A stretch of 64,000 nucleotides of DNA from Pelagibacteraceae bacterium AG-313-A04 (GCA_003284275.1 QBVU01000003.1:1-64000), one strand, 5' to 3'. Positions 1 through 8,718 are shown, counted from the stretch's first letter. Numbers and translations: made by a program. The notes: generated by a model from the letters alone, not told the origin.

Positions 1-1
1 A

Positions 2-670
2 TTTAGGGGTTCGCCAGAGGGATACGGAGCTAAAGTTCCTGTGATAAAAATGATGATGAATTCTGCAATCATGGCAATTGGAATTACAGTTGGAAAAATA
101 ATTATTTCATTATTATCAGCTTTTGCATTTGTTTATTTTAGATTTCCATTCAGGAATTTATGTTTTTGGTTAATCTTTATTACTCTAATGCTTCCAGTTG
201 AAGTAAGAATAGTTCCAACTTACGAAGTTGTTGCAAACTTAAATCTATTAAACTCTTACACCGGATTAATCTTCCCATTAATTGCATCCGCAACAGCAAC
301 TTTTTTATTTAGACAATTTTTTATGACCATACCTGATGAAATGGTTGAAGCAGCTAGAATGGATGGCTGTAGTCCAATGCGTTTCTTTTTTGATATACTA
401 GTTCCAATAAGCAAAACTAATATTGCAGCTCTATTTGTTATTTTATTTATTTTTGGTTGGAACCAATATTTATGGCCATTATTAATGACGACCGATCCTG
501 ACATGAGAACTATTGTAATGGCTATTGACTCAATGATACCTACAGGCGATGACTATGCACACTGGCCAACGGTTATGGCAACAGCAATGTTAGCTATGGT
601 TCCACCAGTCATAGTAGTAATAAGTATGCAAAAGTTTTTTGTTAAAGGTTTATTAGAAAGCGATAAATAA
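2..670 (+). CDS. ugpE: sn-glycerol-3-phosphate ABC transporter permease UgpE (5' end cut by window)
   Basis: Inner-membrane permease of the UgpBAEC importer for glycerol-3-phosphate and glycerophosphodiesters. The reading frame stays open to the window edge, so the GTG at 41 is only an internal codon and the N-terminus lies outside. Several hydrophobic spans are visible. The cytoplasmic EAA loop that contacts the ATPase reads EAARMDG near position 355. The C-terminal half closely follows the UgpE pattern, with FRQFFMT and [10 protein letters not shown]. The stop overlaps the ugpC start by 1 nt, so the two are probably translationally coupled. Confidence 0.93.
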   Translation, partial: FRGSPEGYGAKVPVIKMMMNSAIMAIGITVGKIIISLLSAFAFVYFRFPFRNLCFWLIFITLMLPVEVRIVPTYEVVANLNLLNSYTGLIFPLIASATATFLFRQFFMTIPDEMVEAARMDGCSPMRFFFDILVPISKTNIAALFVILFIFGWNQYLWPLLMTTDPDMRTIVMAIDSMIPTGDDYAHWPTVMATAMLAMVPPVIVVISMQKFFVKGLLESDK

Positions 671-1725
671 TGTCTCAAATTAGTTTACAAAATTTAAAAA
701 AATCTTTTGGAAAAACTCAGGTTATTCATGATCTGAGTATTGATGTAAAAGATGGTGAACTGATTGTAATAGTTGGGCCATCAGGTTGTGGTAAATCAAC
801 ATTATTGAGAATGGTTGCGGGGTTAGAGGATGCTAATGAAGGAAATATTTTAATTGATAATAAAAAAGTAAACGAGCTTGAACCTATGGAGCGAAACATT
901 GCTATGGTATTCCAAAATTACGCTCTTTATCCTCACATGACTGTATTTGGTAATATGGCTTATGGTTTAAAAATCGCAAAAGTGCCAAAAGAAGAAATTG
1001 AATCTAGAGTTCAAAAAGCAGCTGAAATTTTAGAGCTTGGAGAATTATTAGAGAGAAAACCAAATCAACTATCTGGTGGACAAAGACAAAGAGTTGCTAT
1101 GGGAAGAGCAATTGTAAGAAATCCTGTAGCCTTTTTATTTGATGAGCCTTTATCAAATCTTGATGCAAAACTAAGAGTTCAAATGAGATTAGAGATTAAA
1201 AAACTTCAAACTCAATTAAAAACTACTTCTCTTTATGTAACGCATGATCAAGTCGAAGCGATGACACTAGCAGATCGAATGATTGTAATGAATGAAGGTA
1301 ATGTAGAGCATATTGGGACACCTTTAGAAGTTTACACTAAGCCTAGAACTTTATTCACGGCTCAATTTATCGGAAGTCCAGCAATGAATATATTAAAAGG
1401 TAACTGTCAAAATAATAAAGTGAGTTTTGCAAACAAAGCTTCAATCTCAATTAATTCAAAATTTAGCGGACCAGTTAATGTAGGTATGCGACCTGAAGAT
1501 TTTCAATTAGATCCAAATGGTCCAATAAAGTTAAAAGTTGAGCTTGTAGAGTTGATTGGAGCGAATACACTTATTCATGGTAAACTTGAAAACAGTGATG
1601 AAATTTTAGTTGCAAGTATCTCAGGTGTTGTTAAAGAAGATACTATTGGAAAAAACATAAATCTTTCCATTCAAAATGACAAACTACACCTGTTTGATAC
1701 TAATACTGATTTGAGGATTAATTGA
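670..1725 (+). CDS. ugpC: sn-glycerol-3-phosphate import ATP-binding protein UgpC
   Basis: ATPase subunit of the Ugp importer, 351 aa, within the usual 350-370 aa of MalK/UgpC proteins. The Walker A motif GPSGCGKST is at residues 36-44. The signature LSGGQRQR is followed by Walker B ending FLFDEP, and the switch histidine is in YVTHDQ. The C-terminal third is the TOBE-type regulatory region (VGMRPEDF). It follows ugpE with a 1-nt overlap and its stop overlaps the TTG start of ugpQ in TTGA. The ugpE-ugpC-ugpQ order supports phosphodiester uptake over sugar import. Confidence 0.93.
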   Translation: MSQISLQNLKKSFGKTQVIHDLSIDVKDGELIVIVGPSGCGKSTLLRMVAGLEDANEGNILIDNKKVNELEPMERNIAMVFQNYALYPHMTVFGNMAYGLKIAKVPKEEIESRVQKAAEILELGELLERKPNQLSGGQRQRVAMGRAIVRNPVAFLFDEPLSNLDAKLRVQMRLEIKKLQTQLKTTSLYVTHDQVEAMTLADRMIVMNEGNVEHIGTPLEVYTKPRTLFTAQFIGSPAMNILKGNCQNNKVSFANKASISINSKFSGPVNVGMRPEDFQLDPNGPIKLKVELVELIGANTLIHGKLENSDEILVASISGVVKEDTIGKNINLSIQNDKLHLFDTNTDLRIN

Positions 1726-2654
1726 TCAATCCATTTTTAACGAAACCTAATTACATCAGAATATACGGCCACAGGGGAGCAAGAGGTGATATTGTTGAAA
1801 ACTCAATCTCTGGTTTTAAATATACTTTTGATCTTGGTATCAAAGCAGTTGAATTTGATGTTGTAATTTCAAAAGATGACATACCTGTATTATTTCATGA
1901 TTACCGGTTAAACCCTGATTTAGTTAAAGATGCTTCAGGAAACTGGATCACAGACAAAACTATGAAATTGGTAGACTTAACTTATGATGAAATAAGTAAG
2001 TATAATATTGAAAGTATAAAGCCTGAAACAAAGTACGCAAACAGATTTAAAAATCAAAAATCTGCTAAGGGTGAGAGAATACCTAAATTAACAGATTTTT
2101 TTAAATTAGTTACCGAAGAAAAGTATAAAGACGTATTTTTAAATCTAGAGATTAAATCAACTCCTACACAAGAAAATGTAACACCTGATCCTGAAAAAAT
2201 GGTTTCCTTAATTCTCAATGATATAAAAGATTTTAAACTCGAGGACAGAACTTTAATCACTTCTTATGATTTTAGAATTCTTTACGCTCTTAAAAAACAA
2301 AATCCAAATATTTTAAGAGGATTTATTACCCTGCAACAAGGTCTTTCAATCACTAAAAAGAATATTTATGAAAACTCTCCGTGGATGGTTAAAAATTATC
2401 CAATGGAAGAATTATTTTTGCTTCCTAATATAATTAAATCATTAGAAGGGCATGTGTGGAGTGCTTTCTACCGAGATATTACAAAACAAAATGTAGAATT
2501 AGCACATAAACATGGTCTAGCCACTTGTGTTTGGACAGTGAATAGAGAACAAGATATCGTTCGAATGATTGAGTACGGTGTAGACGGAATTATAACTGAC
2601 TATCCAAAAAAAGTTCAAGAAATTTGTAAAGCAAAAAATATTTCTTGGTTTTAA
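1722..2654 (+). CDS. ugpQ: Glycerophosphodiester phosphodiesterase UgpQ
   Basis: Cytoplasmic enzyme that hydrolyses glycerophosphodiesters to glycerol-3-phosphate and an alcohol. It shows the GDPD TIM-barrel signatures: GHRGARGD near residue 16, ENSISGF, EFDVV and LFHD for metal and substrate binding, and the late [10 protein letters not shown] element. The length of 310 aa is normal. The start is a TTG that overlaps the ugpC stop by 4 nt. Placement directly behind the transporter fits hydrolysis of imported diesters for phosphorus supply. Confidence 0.9.
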   Translation: MINPFLTKPNYIRIYGHRGARGDIVENSISGFKYTFDLGIKAVEFDVVISKDDIPVLFHDYRLNPDLVKDASGNWITDKTMKLVDLTYDEISKYNIESIKPETKYANRFKNQKSAKGERIPKLTDFFKLVTEEKYKDVFLNLEIKSTPTQENVTPDPEKMVSLILNDIKDFKLEDRTLITSYDFRILYALKKQNPNILRGFITLQQGLSITKKNIYENSPWMVKNYPMEELFLLPNIIKSLEGHVWSAFYRDITKQNVELAHKHGLATCVWTVNREQDIVRMIEYGVDGIITDYPKKVQEICKAKNISWF

Positions 2655-2697
2655 TTCTAAAACTTGATTTTTTTACTTTCTTGATATAAATACACGC

Positions 2698-2835
2698 ATG
2701 GCAAAAAAAAAATATCAGAGAAATTGGTTAGAAAGAAAATTGGATGAATACAATCATACAATGGAACTTATCAGGACTATTCTGCCTTTTTTAATCCTTT
2801 TGCTACAAATTTACATACTTACTAAACTCATTTAA
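2698..2835 (+). CDS. 45-aa single-span membrane microprotein, unknown function
   Basis: A short frame of 45 codons starting ATG at 2698. It encodes a very basic, hydrophilic N-half followed by one hydrophobic segment (about residues 27-41, ILPFLILLLQIYIL). I do not recognise the family. A TATAAA box lies at 2685-2690, 7 nt before the ATG, with TTGATT upstream at a short 15-nt spacing, and no Shine-Dalgarno sequence is present. It sits between ugpQ and another small membrane protein, so a role beside phosphorus uptake is only a guess by position. Confidence 0.55.
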   Translation: MAKKKYQRNWLERKLDEYNHTMELIRTILPFLILLLQIYILTKLI

Positions 2836-2860
2836 CACTTAGCCAAATATCAGCTATAAT
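2832..2860 (+). promoter_or_regulatory. Sigma70-type promoter, apparently leaderless
   Basis: TTAACA at 2832-2837, a 17-nt spacer, and a perfect TATAAT at 2855-2860. The ATG of the next gene begins at 2867, just 6 nt after the -10 box, where transcription itself would be expected to start. Confidence 0.65.
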
Positions 2861-2866
2861 CTAAAG

Positions 2867-3094
2867 ATGACTTTGTTGTTTTTATCACTAGCAGCTATTA
2901 TCGCTATTGTTGTAATTTTAGTATCTGCAAAGCATATTAAAGCTGGATTTGAAGCAAGAAGTGAAGTCAAAGACCAAAAGACGAGTGAAAATGTTAGCCA
3001 AGAAGACGAAGAAATTTTAGATAAATTAAAAGAAAAAAACCTATCTCCTGAAGACCTTAAAAAAATTTATGAAGATCTTCAGAAGAAAAAATAG
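2867..3094 (+). CDS. 75-aa membrane-anchored coiled-coil protein, unknown function
   Basis: A 75-residue protein with one N-terminal membrane span (about residues 2-21) and a charged, helical C-terminal tail ending in a KKIYEDLQKKK run that could form a coiled coil. The tail should face the cytoplasm if the N-terminus is outside. I do not recognise the family. A near-consensus promoter ends 6 nt before the ATG and there is no ribosome binding site, which suggests a leaderless message. It converges on the PiT-like gene, 9 nt away. Confidence 0.7.
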   Translation: MTLLFLSLAAIIAIVVILVSAKHIKAGFEARSEVKDQKTSENVSQEDEEILDKLKEKNLSPEDLKKIYEDLQKKK

Positions 3095-3103
3095 TCTTGA
3101 TTA

Positions 3104-4072
3104 TTAAAATAATCCTTTAGGAATTATAAAGTAATGTATCGCAAGCACGATTGCTACCGAGACACTTAATCCAAATATCATTTTAACAAAGTCTTTTCCA
3201 ATCAATGGAAACACATATTTGAATTTATAATCCTTGTTCATAGTTGAAATTGCCAACTCTCTTCCACACAATAAGCCTACGAACACCCATGTCGTTGACA
3301 TTGGTAAATCATTCAACTCTTTGAAGTAGAAAAGAACTGCAGCATAAATCACGTTGATGATCGTTGCTGATCGAGCATATCTCGTTCCAGTTTTTTCTAA
3401 TACAACCTGTTGTATCGAGCCGCCTTTAATATAGAAGATATAAAAAAGTAAAGCGGTAAAGTATGTTATTACAATTAAAAGTAATGAAAAATCTAATTGT
3501 CTAGGTAAGTACACAGCAATGTTTGCAACATCATGTGATAACCAAACCCACCATAACCAGCCTGAAGATACCCAAACTGAATTTCGCCAAAAAGCAATCC
3601 ATTTATCTCCTTTAACTTCATCAAGTTTCTCATTAATAAATTTAGAAACTGCAATCCAACAGAAGTAAGCAACTGTTGCCGCTATACCATATCCCACAAT
3701 ACTTTTTACGAGCATTTTTTCTAAAACAACTGTTGAGGCAAAGGCAGATAAAACTAAAAAAGTTGTAGATACTGGAATACCTATTCTTGTTAGTAGCAAT
3801 AGAATTCCAGGCGCAACTGCATGGTACCACTGAATTTCTTGGAAAGGTATTCTTGTTAATCTTCCATAAGAAATGTCTCCATCATTACTGTACCAACCCC
3901 ATGTTATTGCAAAAATCATTACTAGTGATGCAGCACTTGCGAGCGTGTACCATTTAAACCATTTTTGTTTTGAGGCAATAAAAGTTCCGAGTGTTTGTAT
4001 AGAGTCGTTAGCGATTACACTATAACCTGCTAATCCGAACCCTATAATCGTGTATATTAACGTAAGTTCCAT
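3104..4072 (-). CDS. Divergent PiT-family inorganic phosphate transporter
   Basis: A polytopic membrane protein of 322 aa with roughly eight to nine hydrophobic spans. It carries two inverted copies of PiT-like elements: IANDSIQTLGT near residue 21 with GIPVSTTF near 97, and SHDVANIAVYLPR near 178 with LPMSTTWVF near 258. In the PiT family these ND/STT motifs line the phosphate site. The protein is shorter than E. coli PitA (about 500 aa) and lacks the large central loop. Its position beside ugp genes supports phosphate transport, but the substrate is inferred. A 24-bp dyad lies 64 bp upstream of its start. Confidence 0.72.
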   Translation of the reverse strand: MELTLIYTIIGFGLAGYSVIANDSIQTLGTFIASKQKWFKWYTLASAASLVMIFAITWGWYSNDGDISYGRLTRIPFQEIQWYHAVAPGILLLLTRIGIPVSTTFLVLSAFASTVVLEKMLVKSIVGYGIAATVAYFCWIAVSKFINEKLDEVKGDKWIAFWRNSVWVSSGWLWWVWLSHDVANIAVYLPRQLDFSLLLIVITYFTALLFYIFYIKGGSIQQVVLEKTGTRYARSATIINVIYAAVLFYFKELNDLPMSTTWVFVGLLCGRELAISTMNKDYKFKYVFPLIGKDFVKMIFGLSVSVAIVLAIHYFIIPKGLF

Positions 4073-4135
4073 ATTATTTCCTTTTTGTCATTTTTTTATT
4101 GTTATTCTTGACATCCGAATCGTCATACTTAATAG

Positions 4136-4159
4136 AACTTTTAAAGGATGTTAAAAGTT
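4136..4159. promoter_or_regulatory. Perfect 9-bp inverted repeat upstream of the PiT-like gene
   Basis: AACTTTTAA and TTAAAAGTT flank a 6-nt centre (AGGATG). It lies 64 bp before the start of the minus-strand transporter gene. It may be an operator or a hairpin in the leader. No recognised Pho box is visible. Confidence 0.45.
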
Positions 4160-4275
4160 AATCTAGTAAAGAATTTATTAATTTTTTTTTTTGAAAAGGC
4201 CTTGGATCGCTTATAAAAATTTTAAGATAAAAATCAAATTTTAATTTTTTTTAAACAAATAACTTGTATTTTGAT

Positions 4276-4296
4276 ATTTCACGCAATCATTTCACG
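4276..4296. repeat. 8-bp direct repeat, 13-bp period
   Basis: ATTTCACG occurs at 4276-4283 and again at 4289-4296 with a 5-nt gap. It lies in the 231-nt stretch without genes (4073-4303), just downstream of a small membrane protein gene. That stretch otherwise holds only A/T runs and the 9-bp dyad at 4136-4159. The role is unknown; it could be a tandem binding site. Confidence 0.35.
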
Positions 4297-4303
4297 GGGT
4301 TTT

Positions 4304-4531
4304 TTAATTAAAAATAATTTGATAAAAACCTATTAAGAATAAAGGAATTTGTAATCCGAAGTTTGTAAGAATAGCTTTATCTTTTGAGAGAAAACCAGCA
4401 ATCGTCCAACCTACAACTCCTGCACCATGAAACATAATATTAATAGGGTACATATTAAGATTGGTAAGCAGTATTCCTATTAGTACTAAAAAAGTACTTA
4501 ACCACTTAAGGTATTTTTTAATAAATTCCAT
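4304..4531 (-). CDS. Small three-span membrane protein, unknown function
   Basis: A 75-aa protein that is almost entirely hydrophobic: spans at about residues 8-26, 33-48 and 55-74. A conserved-looking HGAGVVGW element sits between the first two. I do not recognise a characterised family. The gene starts 11 nt after the gcrA stop in the same direction, so it is probably transcribed with gcrA. Confidence 0.65.
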   Translation of the reverse strand: MEFIKKYLKWLSTFLVLIGILLTNLNMYPINIMFHGAGVVGWTIAGFLSKDKAILTNFGLQIPLFLIGFYQIIFN

Positions 4532-4542
4532 TTGAGTTTGAA

Positions 4543-5040
4543 TTAACCTGAGGCCTTAACTTTTTTCTCAATAAATTCTGGAATGTCATCTTCTTTATCA
4601 AGAACCTCTTCTTTTGTGCCTTTAGGTTGAAATGCATATAAAACGTGCAATTTACAATAAGGGAATTCTCCTTCAGGTTTTCTCCCGCAGAAATAAAACT
4701 TTTCTTCATTAGGGTGTCCTATAGGCCATTTACAGGTTTGATCAGTTAACTCCTCTAAAGACTTAGGGTTTTCTGGTTCAAAATTTTTATCGAGTAAAAT
4801 TGATTGAAATTTAGCTTTCCTTGAAATGGGGGCAGATCCTCTTCTTACAGGTCTATTAACCGATGTTGATGATTGACTTGATTGTTTAGAAGGAGCTCTC
4901 GCTTCTAAGTTTAATCTGTGAGCTTTACCAATAACCGCGTTTCGTGTGGTGTCACCTAGAGCTTCAGCTATCTGACTTGCAGTATGGCCTTTAGTCCAGA
5001 GTTCTTTTAATTTAGCGACTTTTTCTTCTGTCCAACTCAT
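4543..5040 (-). CDS. gcrA: Cell-cycle transcription regulator GcrA
   Basis: A 165-aa protein with the GcrA layout: an N-terminal helix-turn-helix (starting MSWTEEKV, with SQIAEALG and RNAVIGKAHRLNL by residue 46), a low-complexity Ser/Thr/Arg linker, and a C-terminal region with Cys residues (CKWPIGHP, FCGR, YCKLH). GcrA binds sigma70 holoenzyme through its C-terminal part and stimulates promoters carrying CcrM-methylated GANTC sites. The matching methyltransferase gene ccrM is near the right end of this window. In other alphaproteobacteria gcrA also lies next to argD-argF, which fits the layout here. Confidence 0.92.
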   Translation of the reverse strand: MSWTEEKVAKLKELWTKGHTASQIAEALGDTTRNAVIGKAHRLNLEARAPSKQSSQSSTSVNRPVRRGSAPISRKAKFQSILLDKNFEPENPKSLEELTDQTCKWPIGHPNEEKFYFCGRKPEGEFPYCKLHVLYAFQPKGTKEEVLDKEDDIPEFIEKKVKASG

Positions 5041-5045
5041 AGTAT

Positions 5046-5069
5046 ATAATTACAATATTTAGTAATTAT
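5046..5069. promoter_or_regulatory. 8-bp inverted repeat immediately upstream of gcrA
   Basis: ATAATTAC and GTAATTAT flank an 8-nt centre, a TTAC-N8-GTAA type dyad. It ends 6 bp before the gcrA start codon and overlaps the likely gcrA promoter. It is a candidate operator. The arms are A/T-rich, so chance cannot be excluded. Confidence 0.42.
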
Positions 5070-5176
5070 GAAAAACTTAGGACATAATATTGGGGTTTAA
5101 AACATTAAAAGACCTTAAAGCTGTGAGTAGTTTTAGTTGTGCACAGTTTTTTTAATAAGAGGTTATAAGACTATCA

Positions 5177-5989
5177 ATGGTTGAAATTACAAAAAAATAT
5201 AAAATTGGATCAAGAAGATTTGGATTAATAAATTGGGTTGGAGCTTGGACTTTATATAAAAAAGAAGTCTTAAGATTTTTAATAGTTTGGATACAAACTA
5301 TTTTTTCTCCGCTTATTTCATCTTTACTCTTTTTACTAGTTTTATCTCTAGCAATTGGAGCAGATAGAGGAGATGTGCTGGGTGTACCTTTTATAACTTT
5401 TTTAGCGCCAGGGTTGATTTCAATGCAAGTCATTCAACAATCTTTTTCCCATTCATCTTCATCTTTTATGATTGGTAAAATACAAGGTAATATCGTTGAT
5501 TTACTTTACGCTCCGCTATCAGCATCAGAGGTTACTCTTTCGGTTGCACTTGCAGCAGTTACAAGGAGTGTGATGATAGCAATAGTTTCTATTATTGTAT
5601 TTAAACTCATTATAGATATTGAGATCAAAAATTATTTATTACTTATAGTATTTACTTTACTTTCCTCTTTCATTCTTGGAAACATAGGAATAATAGCGGG
5701 TTTATGGGCTGAAAAATTTGACCATATGGCAACGGTAACTAATTTTGTGATTGTTCCTTTATCTTTCTTATCGGGCACTTTTTATTCAATCGAAAGATTA
5801 CCAGAAGTTCTGCAAATGATTAGTAAAGCGAATCCATTTTTCTATATGATAGATGGTTTTAGATACAGTTTTATTGGCAAAGCAGATGGATCAATTTTTA
5901 TAGGATTGATATATTTGTCCGTGTTAAGCTTCGTTAGCTGGTTTGTTACTTACTTATTGTATAAAAAAGGATATAAAATTAAATCTTAA
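5177..5989 (+). CDS. ABC-2 type transporter permease without adjacent ATPase
   Basis: A 270-aa integral membrane protein with about six spans and the ABC-2 membrane domain pattern (FLAPGLISMQ, PLSFLSGTFYSIERLPE, NPFFYMIDGFRYSF). The family (NodJ/YadH-like) exports polysaccharides, lipids or drugs together with a separate ATPase. No ATPase of this kind is adjacent here, so its partner must be encoded elsewhere. The ATG is preceded by AGAGG. The stop lies 2 nt before argD, so the genes are probably co-transcribed. The substrate is unknown. Confidence 0.85.
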   Translation: MVEITKKYKIGSRRFGLINWVGAWTLYKKEVLRFLIVWIQTIFSPLISSLLFLLVLSLAIGADRGDVLGVPFITFLAPGLISMQVIQQSFSHSSSSFMIGKIQGNIVDLLYAPLSASEVTLSVALAAVTRSVMIAIVSIIVFKLIIDIEIKNYLLLIVFTLLSSFILGNIGIIAGLWAEKFDHMATVTNFVIVPLSFLSGTFYSIERLPEVLQMISKANPFFYMIDGFRYSFIGKADGSIFIGLIYLSVLSFVSWFVTYLLYKKGYKIKS

Positions 5990-5991
5990 AA

Positions 5992-7158
5992 ATGAGTGCA
6001 ATTTTAAATACATATAATAGAAAAAGAGTCGCTTTTAATAAAGGTAAAGGCTCTTTCCTTTATGGGACAAATGGAAAAAAATATTTGGACTTTGTTCAAG
6101 GAATAGCCGTAAATTGTTTGGGCCATGCCAATAATTATTTAATTAATTCAATTTCTAAACAATCTAAAAAATTATGGCATGTTTCTAATGCTTTTATTAT
6201 TCCTGAACAAGAAAGATTGGCTAAAAGATTGAAGCAAAAAACATTTGCTGATTATGTTTTTTTTCAAAATTCAGGAGCTGAAGCCACAGAGGCGGCAATA
6301 AAATTTGCAAGAAGATATTTTTATTCAAAGGGTCAACCAAAAAAAAATAGAATTTTGTGCATTAACAATAGTTTTCATGGAAGAACCCTTGCTACTATTT
6401 TTGCGAGTAATAGTAAAAAAGCTATAGAAGGTTTTGGACCAAAAGTTGATGGATTTGATCATTTTAATTTTGGCGATCATAAAAACTTGGAAAAATCAAT
6501 TACAAGCAGAACTGCTGCAATTATGGTTGAGACTATAATGGGAGAAGGTGGAATTAAGGTAATACCAGATTATTGTTTAGTGGGATTAAGAAAATTATGT
6601 AATAAAAAGAAAATCTTATTAATTTTAGATGAAGTTCAGTGTGGCATAGGAAGAAGTGGAAAATTCTTTGCGTTCGAATATGCAAAAATAAAACCTGATA
6701 TTGTGCCAATAGCAAAAGGAATAGGGGGAGGCTTTCCAATTGGAGCCGTACTAGTAAACAAAAAAGTAGCTTCGGGCATGAAACCAGGAACACATGGATC
6801 TACTTTTGGAGGAAACCCTTTGGCAATGAGTGCAGGCAATGCTGTGATGGATGTATTGTTTAAAAAAGGTTTTCTGAGCAGTGTAACTAAAAATGGAAAT
6901 TATTTTTTACAAGGTCTTTATAAGCTTAAAGAAAAATACCCAAAAGTTATAAAAGAAGTCAGAGGAAAAGGATTATTAATTGGACTTTGTTTACACAAAG
7001 ATCAAACTAAATTTATTCAAAAGTTAATGGACAATAAGCTTTTAACGGTAAGAGCTGCTGAAAATGTAGTCAGACTTTTGCCTCCTTTAAATGTCACAAA
7101 ACAAGAAATAAATTTAGGTTTAAAAATATTAGATAAGGTTTGCAAAGACTATAGATGA
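5992..7158 (+). CDS. argD: Acetylornithine aminotransferase ArgD
   Basis: PLP-dependent class III aminotransferase of arginine synthesis that converts N-acetylglutamate semialdehyde and glutamate to N-acetylornithine. It may also act in lysine synthesis. Visible elements: NSGAEATEAAIKFAR for the phosphate cup, FHGRTLAT, LDEVQCGIGR with the ring-nitrogen Asp, and AKGIGGGFPIGA with the Schiff-base Lys. The length of 388 aa matches the family. The stop overlaps the argF start by 4 nt (ATGA), which couples the two arginine genes. Confidence 0.93.
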   Translation: MSAILNTYNRKRVAFNKGKGSFLYGTNGKKYLDFVQGIAVNCLGHANNYLINSISKQSKKLWHVSNAFIIPEQERLAKRLKQKTFADYVFFQNSGAEATEAAIKFARRYFYSKGQPKKNRILCINNSFHGRTLATIFASNSKKAIEGFGPKVDGFDHFNFGDHKNLEKSITSRTAAIMVETIMGEGGIKVIPDYCLVGLRKLCNKKKILLILDEVQCGIGRSGKFFAFEYAKIKPDIVPIAKGIGGGFPIGAVLVNKKVASGMKPGTHGSTFGGNPLAMSAGNAVMDVLFKKGFLSSVTKNGNYFLQGLYKLKEKYPKVIKEVRGKGLLIGLCLHKDQTKFIQKLMDNKLLTVRAAENVVRLLPPLNVTKQEINLGLKILDKVCKDYR

Positions 7159-8081
7159 AAAATTTTATAAATATATCTGACCATTCATCCAATGATCTAA
7201 GAGCTATTATCGATGAGGCAAAAGCTAGAAAGCTTAACAGAAAAAATTTAAATAAATCTGCACCGGATGAAGATAAACCTTTCGAAGGAAAATCTATGGC
7301 AATGATTTTTGAAAAGCCATCAACAAGAACTAGAATGTCTTTTGATATAGCTATTAAACAATTAGGAGGCTCATCGATTATTTTAAATCCGGATGGAATA
7401 CATTATGGTAAAGGTGATGAAACATTAAAAGATACTGCAAAAGTTTTAACTGAATATGTTGATATTGTAATGCTAAGAACATCTTCTCATAAAAATCTCG
7501 AAGAGTTTGGAAAATATTTAGATATTCCAATTATAAATGGTTTGTCAGATATAGGGCATCCTTGTCAAATAATGTCAGATATTCTTACTTATGAAGAAAG
7601 CAATGGGAGTATAGCAGGTAAAACAATAGCCTGGTTAGGAGACGGAAATAATAATATGTCTAATTCTTTAATAGAAGCTGCAGGCAAATTTGATTTTCAT
7701 TTAAAAATTGCTTGCCCCAAAAAATATTCTCCAAATAAAAAGATACTTAGTTGGGCAAAGAAAAATAAGGCAAATCTAATTGTGACAACAAAACCTGAAG
7801 AGGCTGTGAAAAATTCAGATTGTGTAATGACTGATAAATGGGTTTCAATGAATGATAAAGTTAATAAAAAAGCTAAGAAAAAAATATTAAAGCCATTTCA
7901 AGTAAATAAAAAATTAATGAGTAAAGCAAATTCAGATGCAATTTTTATGCATTGTCTCCCTGTTGGAAGAGGAGAAGAGGTTTCGGATGAAGTGATTGAC
8001 GGAAAACAATCCGTTGTTTGGAGACAAGCTTTAAATAGAGTGCATGCTCAAAAAAGTATAATAAAGTGGTGTCTTGATTAA
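7155..8081 (+). CDS. argF: Ornithine carbamoyltransferase ArgF
   Basis: Makes citrulline from ornithine and carbamoyl phosphate. The carbamoyl-phosphate loop STRTRMSFD is near residue 56. HPCQIMSD is near residue 134, and the ornithine-side catalytic element MHCLPVGRGEE lies near residue 271. Its 308 aa are typical of the anabolic enzyme. It overlaps argD by 4 nt and runs tail to tail into the cytochrome c gene with a 4-nt overlap of ends. Confidence 0.94.
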   Translation: MKNFINISDHSSNDLRAIIDEAKARKLNRKNLNKSAPDEDKPFEGKSMAMIFEKPSTRTRMSFDIAIKQLGGSSIILNPDGIHYGKGDETLKDTAKVLTEYVDIVMLRTSSHKNLEEFGKYLDIPIINGLSDIGHPCQIMSDILTYEESNGSIAGKTIAWLGDGNNNMSNSLIEAAGKFDFHLKIACPKKYSPNKKILSWAKKNKANLIVTTKPEEAVKNSDCVMTDKWVSMNDKVNKKAKKKILKPFQVNKKLMSKANSDAIFMHCLPVGRGEEVSDEVIDGKQSVVWRQALNRVHAQKSIIKWCLD

Positions 8082-8626
8082 GGTAAAGGTTTTGGACTTT
8101 TGCTTTTAGAGTTCATGTATAAAATTACAGACGCTCTATCTTTTTCTTTTCGTAATCCAGCAAAAGCCATTTTCGTTCCTTTTATATGAGCTTGAGGTTT
8201 TATCAAGTAGCTATTCATTTCTTCGAAAGACCATTCTTTTCCATGAGCTATCATTGCTTTAGAATATTTATAATCACTAATTGATCCTGAAGTTCTACCA
8301 ATAACCCCCCATAGGTTTGGTCCAATCATATTTTTTCCACCAGCTGCAATTTGATGGCAGGCAGTGCATTTTTTAAAAACTTTTTCCCCGTGCGCTAGAT
8401 CACCCATGGCTAAAAGAGCTTTTATATCTACTGCTTCTACAACTTTCGCTCCAGCACTGTCAGCTGAGGTATTAGCTGTAGCAACTTCTAAACCCTCAAT
8501 TTTATAAGCTGACTCTTTTGGTTTTTCAACATGGAATAGTATATCTGTAAATTTTCCAATACCTATAATTATTAGCGCAGTAAGAAGAATTGCAGCTATA
8601 ATTTTATTTATTTCAAAACTGTCCAT
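8078..8626 (-). CDS. cycM: Membrane-anchored c-type cytochrome (CycM-like)
   Basis: 182 aa with an uncleaved N-terminal membrane anchor (about residues 8-30), a variable linker, and a class I cytochrome c domain. The haem-attachment CTACH is at residues 87-91, followed by GPNLWGVIGR, and the likely axial Met is in GTKMAFAG near residue 153. In alphaproteobacteria such anchored cytochromes carry electrons from the bc1 complex to the aa3 oxidase, which is encoded at 40.6-45.4 kb here. That role is inferred from the family. The cytochrome c-kdsB-pheA order is familiar from other alphaproteobacteria. Confidence 0.88.
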   Translation of the reverse strand: MDSFEINKIIAAILLTALIIIGIGKFTDILFHVEKPKESAYKIEGLEVATANTSADSAGAKVVEAVDIKALLAMGDLAHGEKVFKKCTACHQIAAGGKNMIGPNLWGVIGRTSGSISDYKYSKAMIAHGKEWSFEEMNSYLIKPQAHIKGTKMAFAGLRKEKDRASVILYMNSKSKSPKPLP

Positions 8627-8696
8627 AATTTTGATAAAACTTATTTGACGTATAACACGACTTTAGAAAAAAAACTTAAATTACTTAATTTTTTTT

Positions 8697-8713
8697 TGCG
8701 TCTTTGGGACGCA
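8697..8713 (+). promoter_or_regulatory. GC-rich hairpin directly before the kdsB start
   Basis: TGCGTC-TTTGG-GACGCA forms a perfect 6-bp stem with a 5-nt loop, right after a run of nine T. It ends 5 nt before the ATG at 8719 and occupies the place where a ribosome binding site would be, so it may limit kdsB translation. Confidence 0.5.
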
Positions 8714-8718
8714 TAATT

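Noticed and set aside
3099..3114. GATTATT-AA-AATAATC palindrome between two convergent genes
   Set aside because: The loop would be only 2 nt, the stem is nearly all A/T and no T-tract follows, so it is a poor terminator and likely chance.
4100..4130. Possible Pho box upstream of the PiT-like gene (TTGACAT and GTCATAC)
   Set aside because: The two halves face each other and do not form the tandem 11-bp repeats of a PhoB site.
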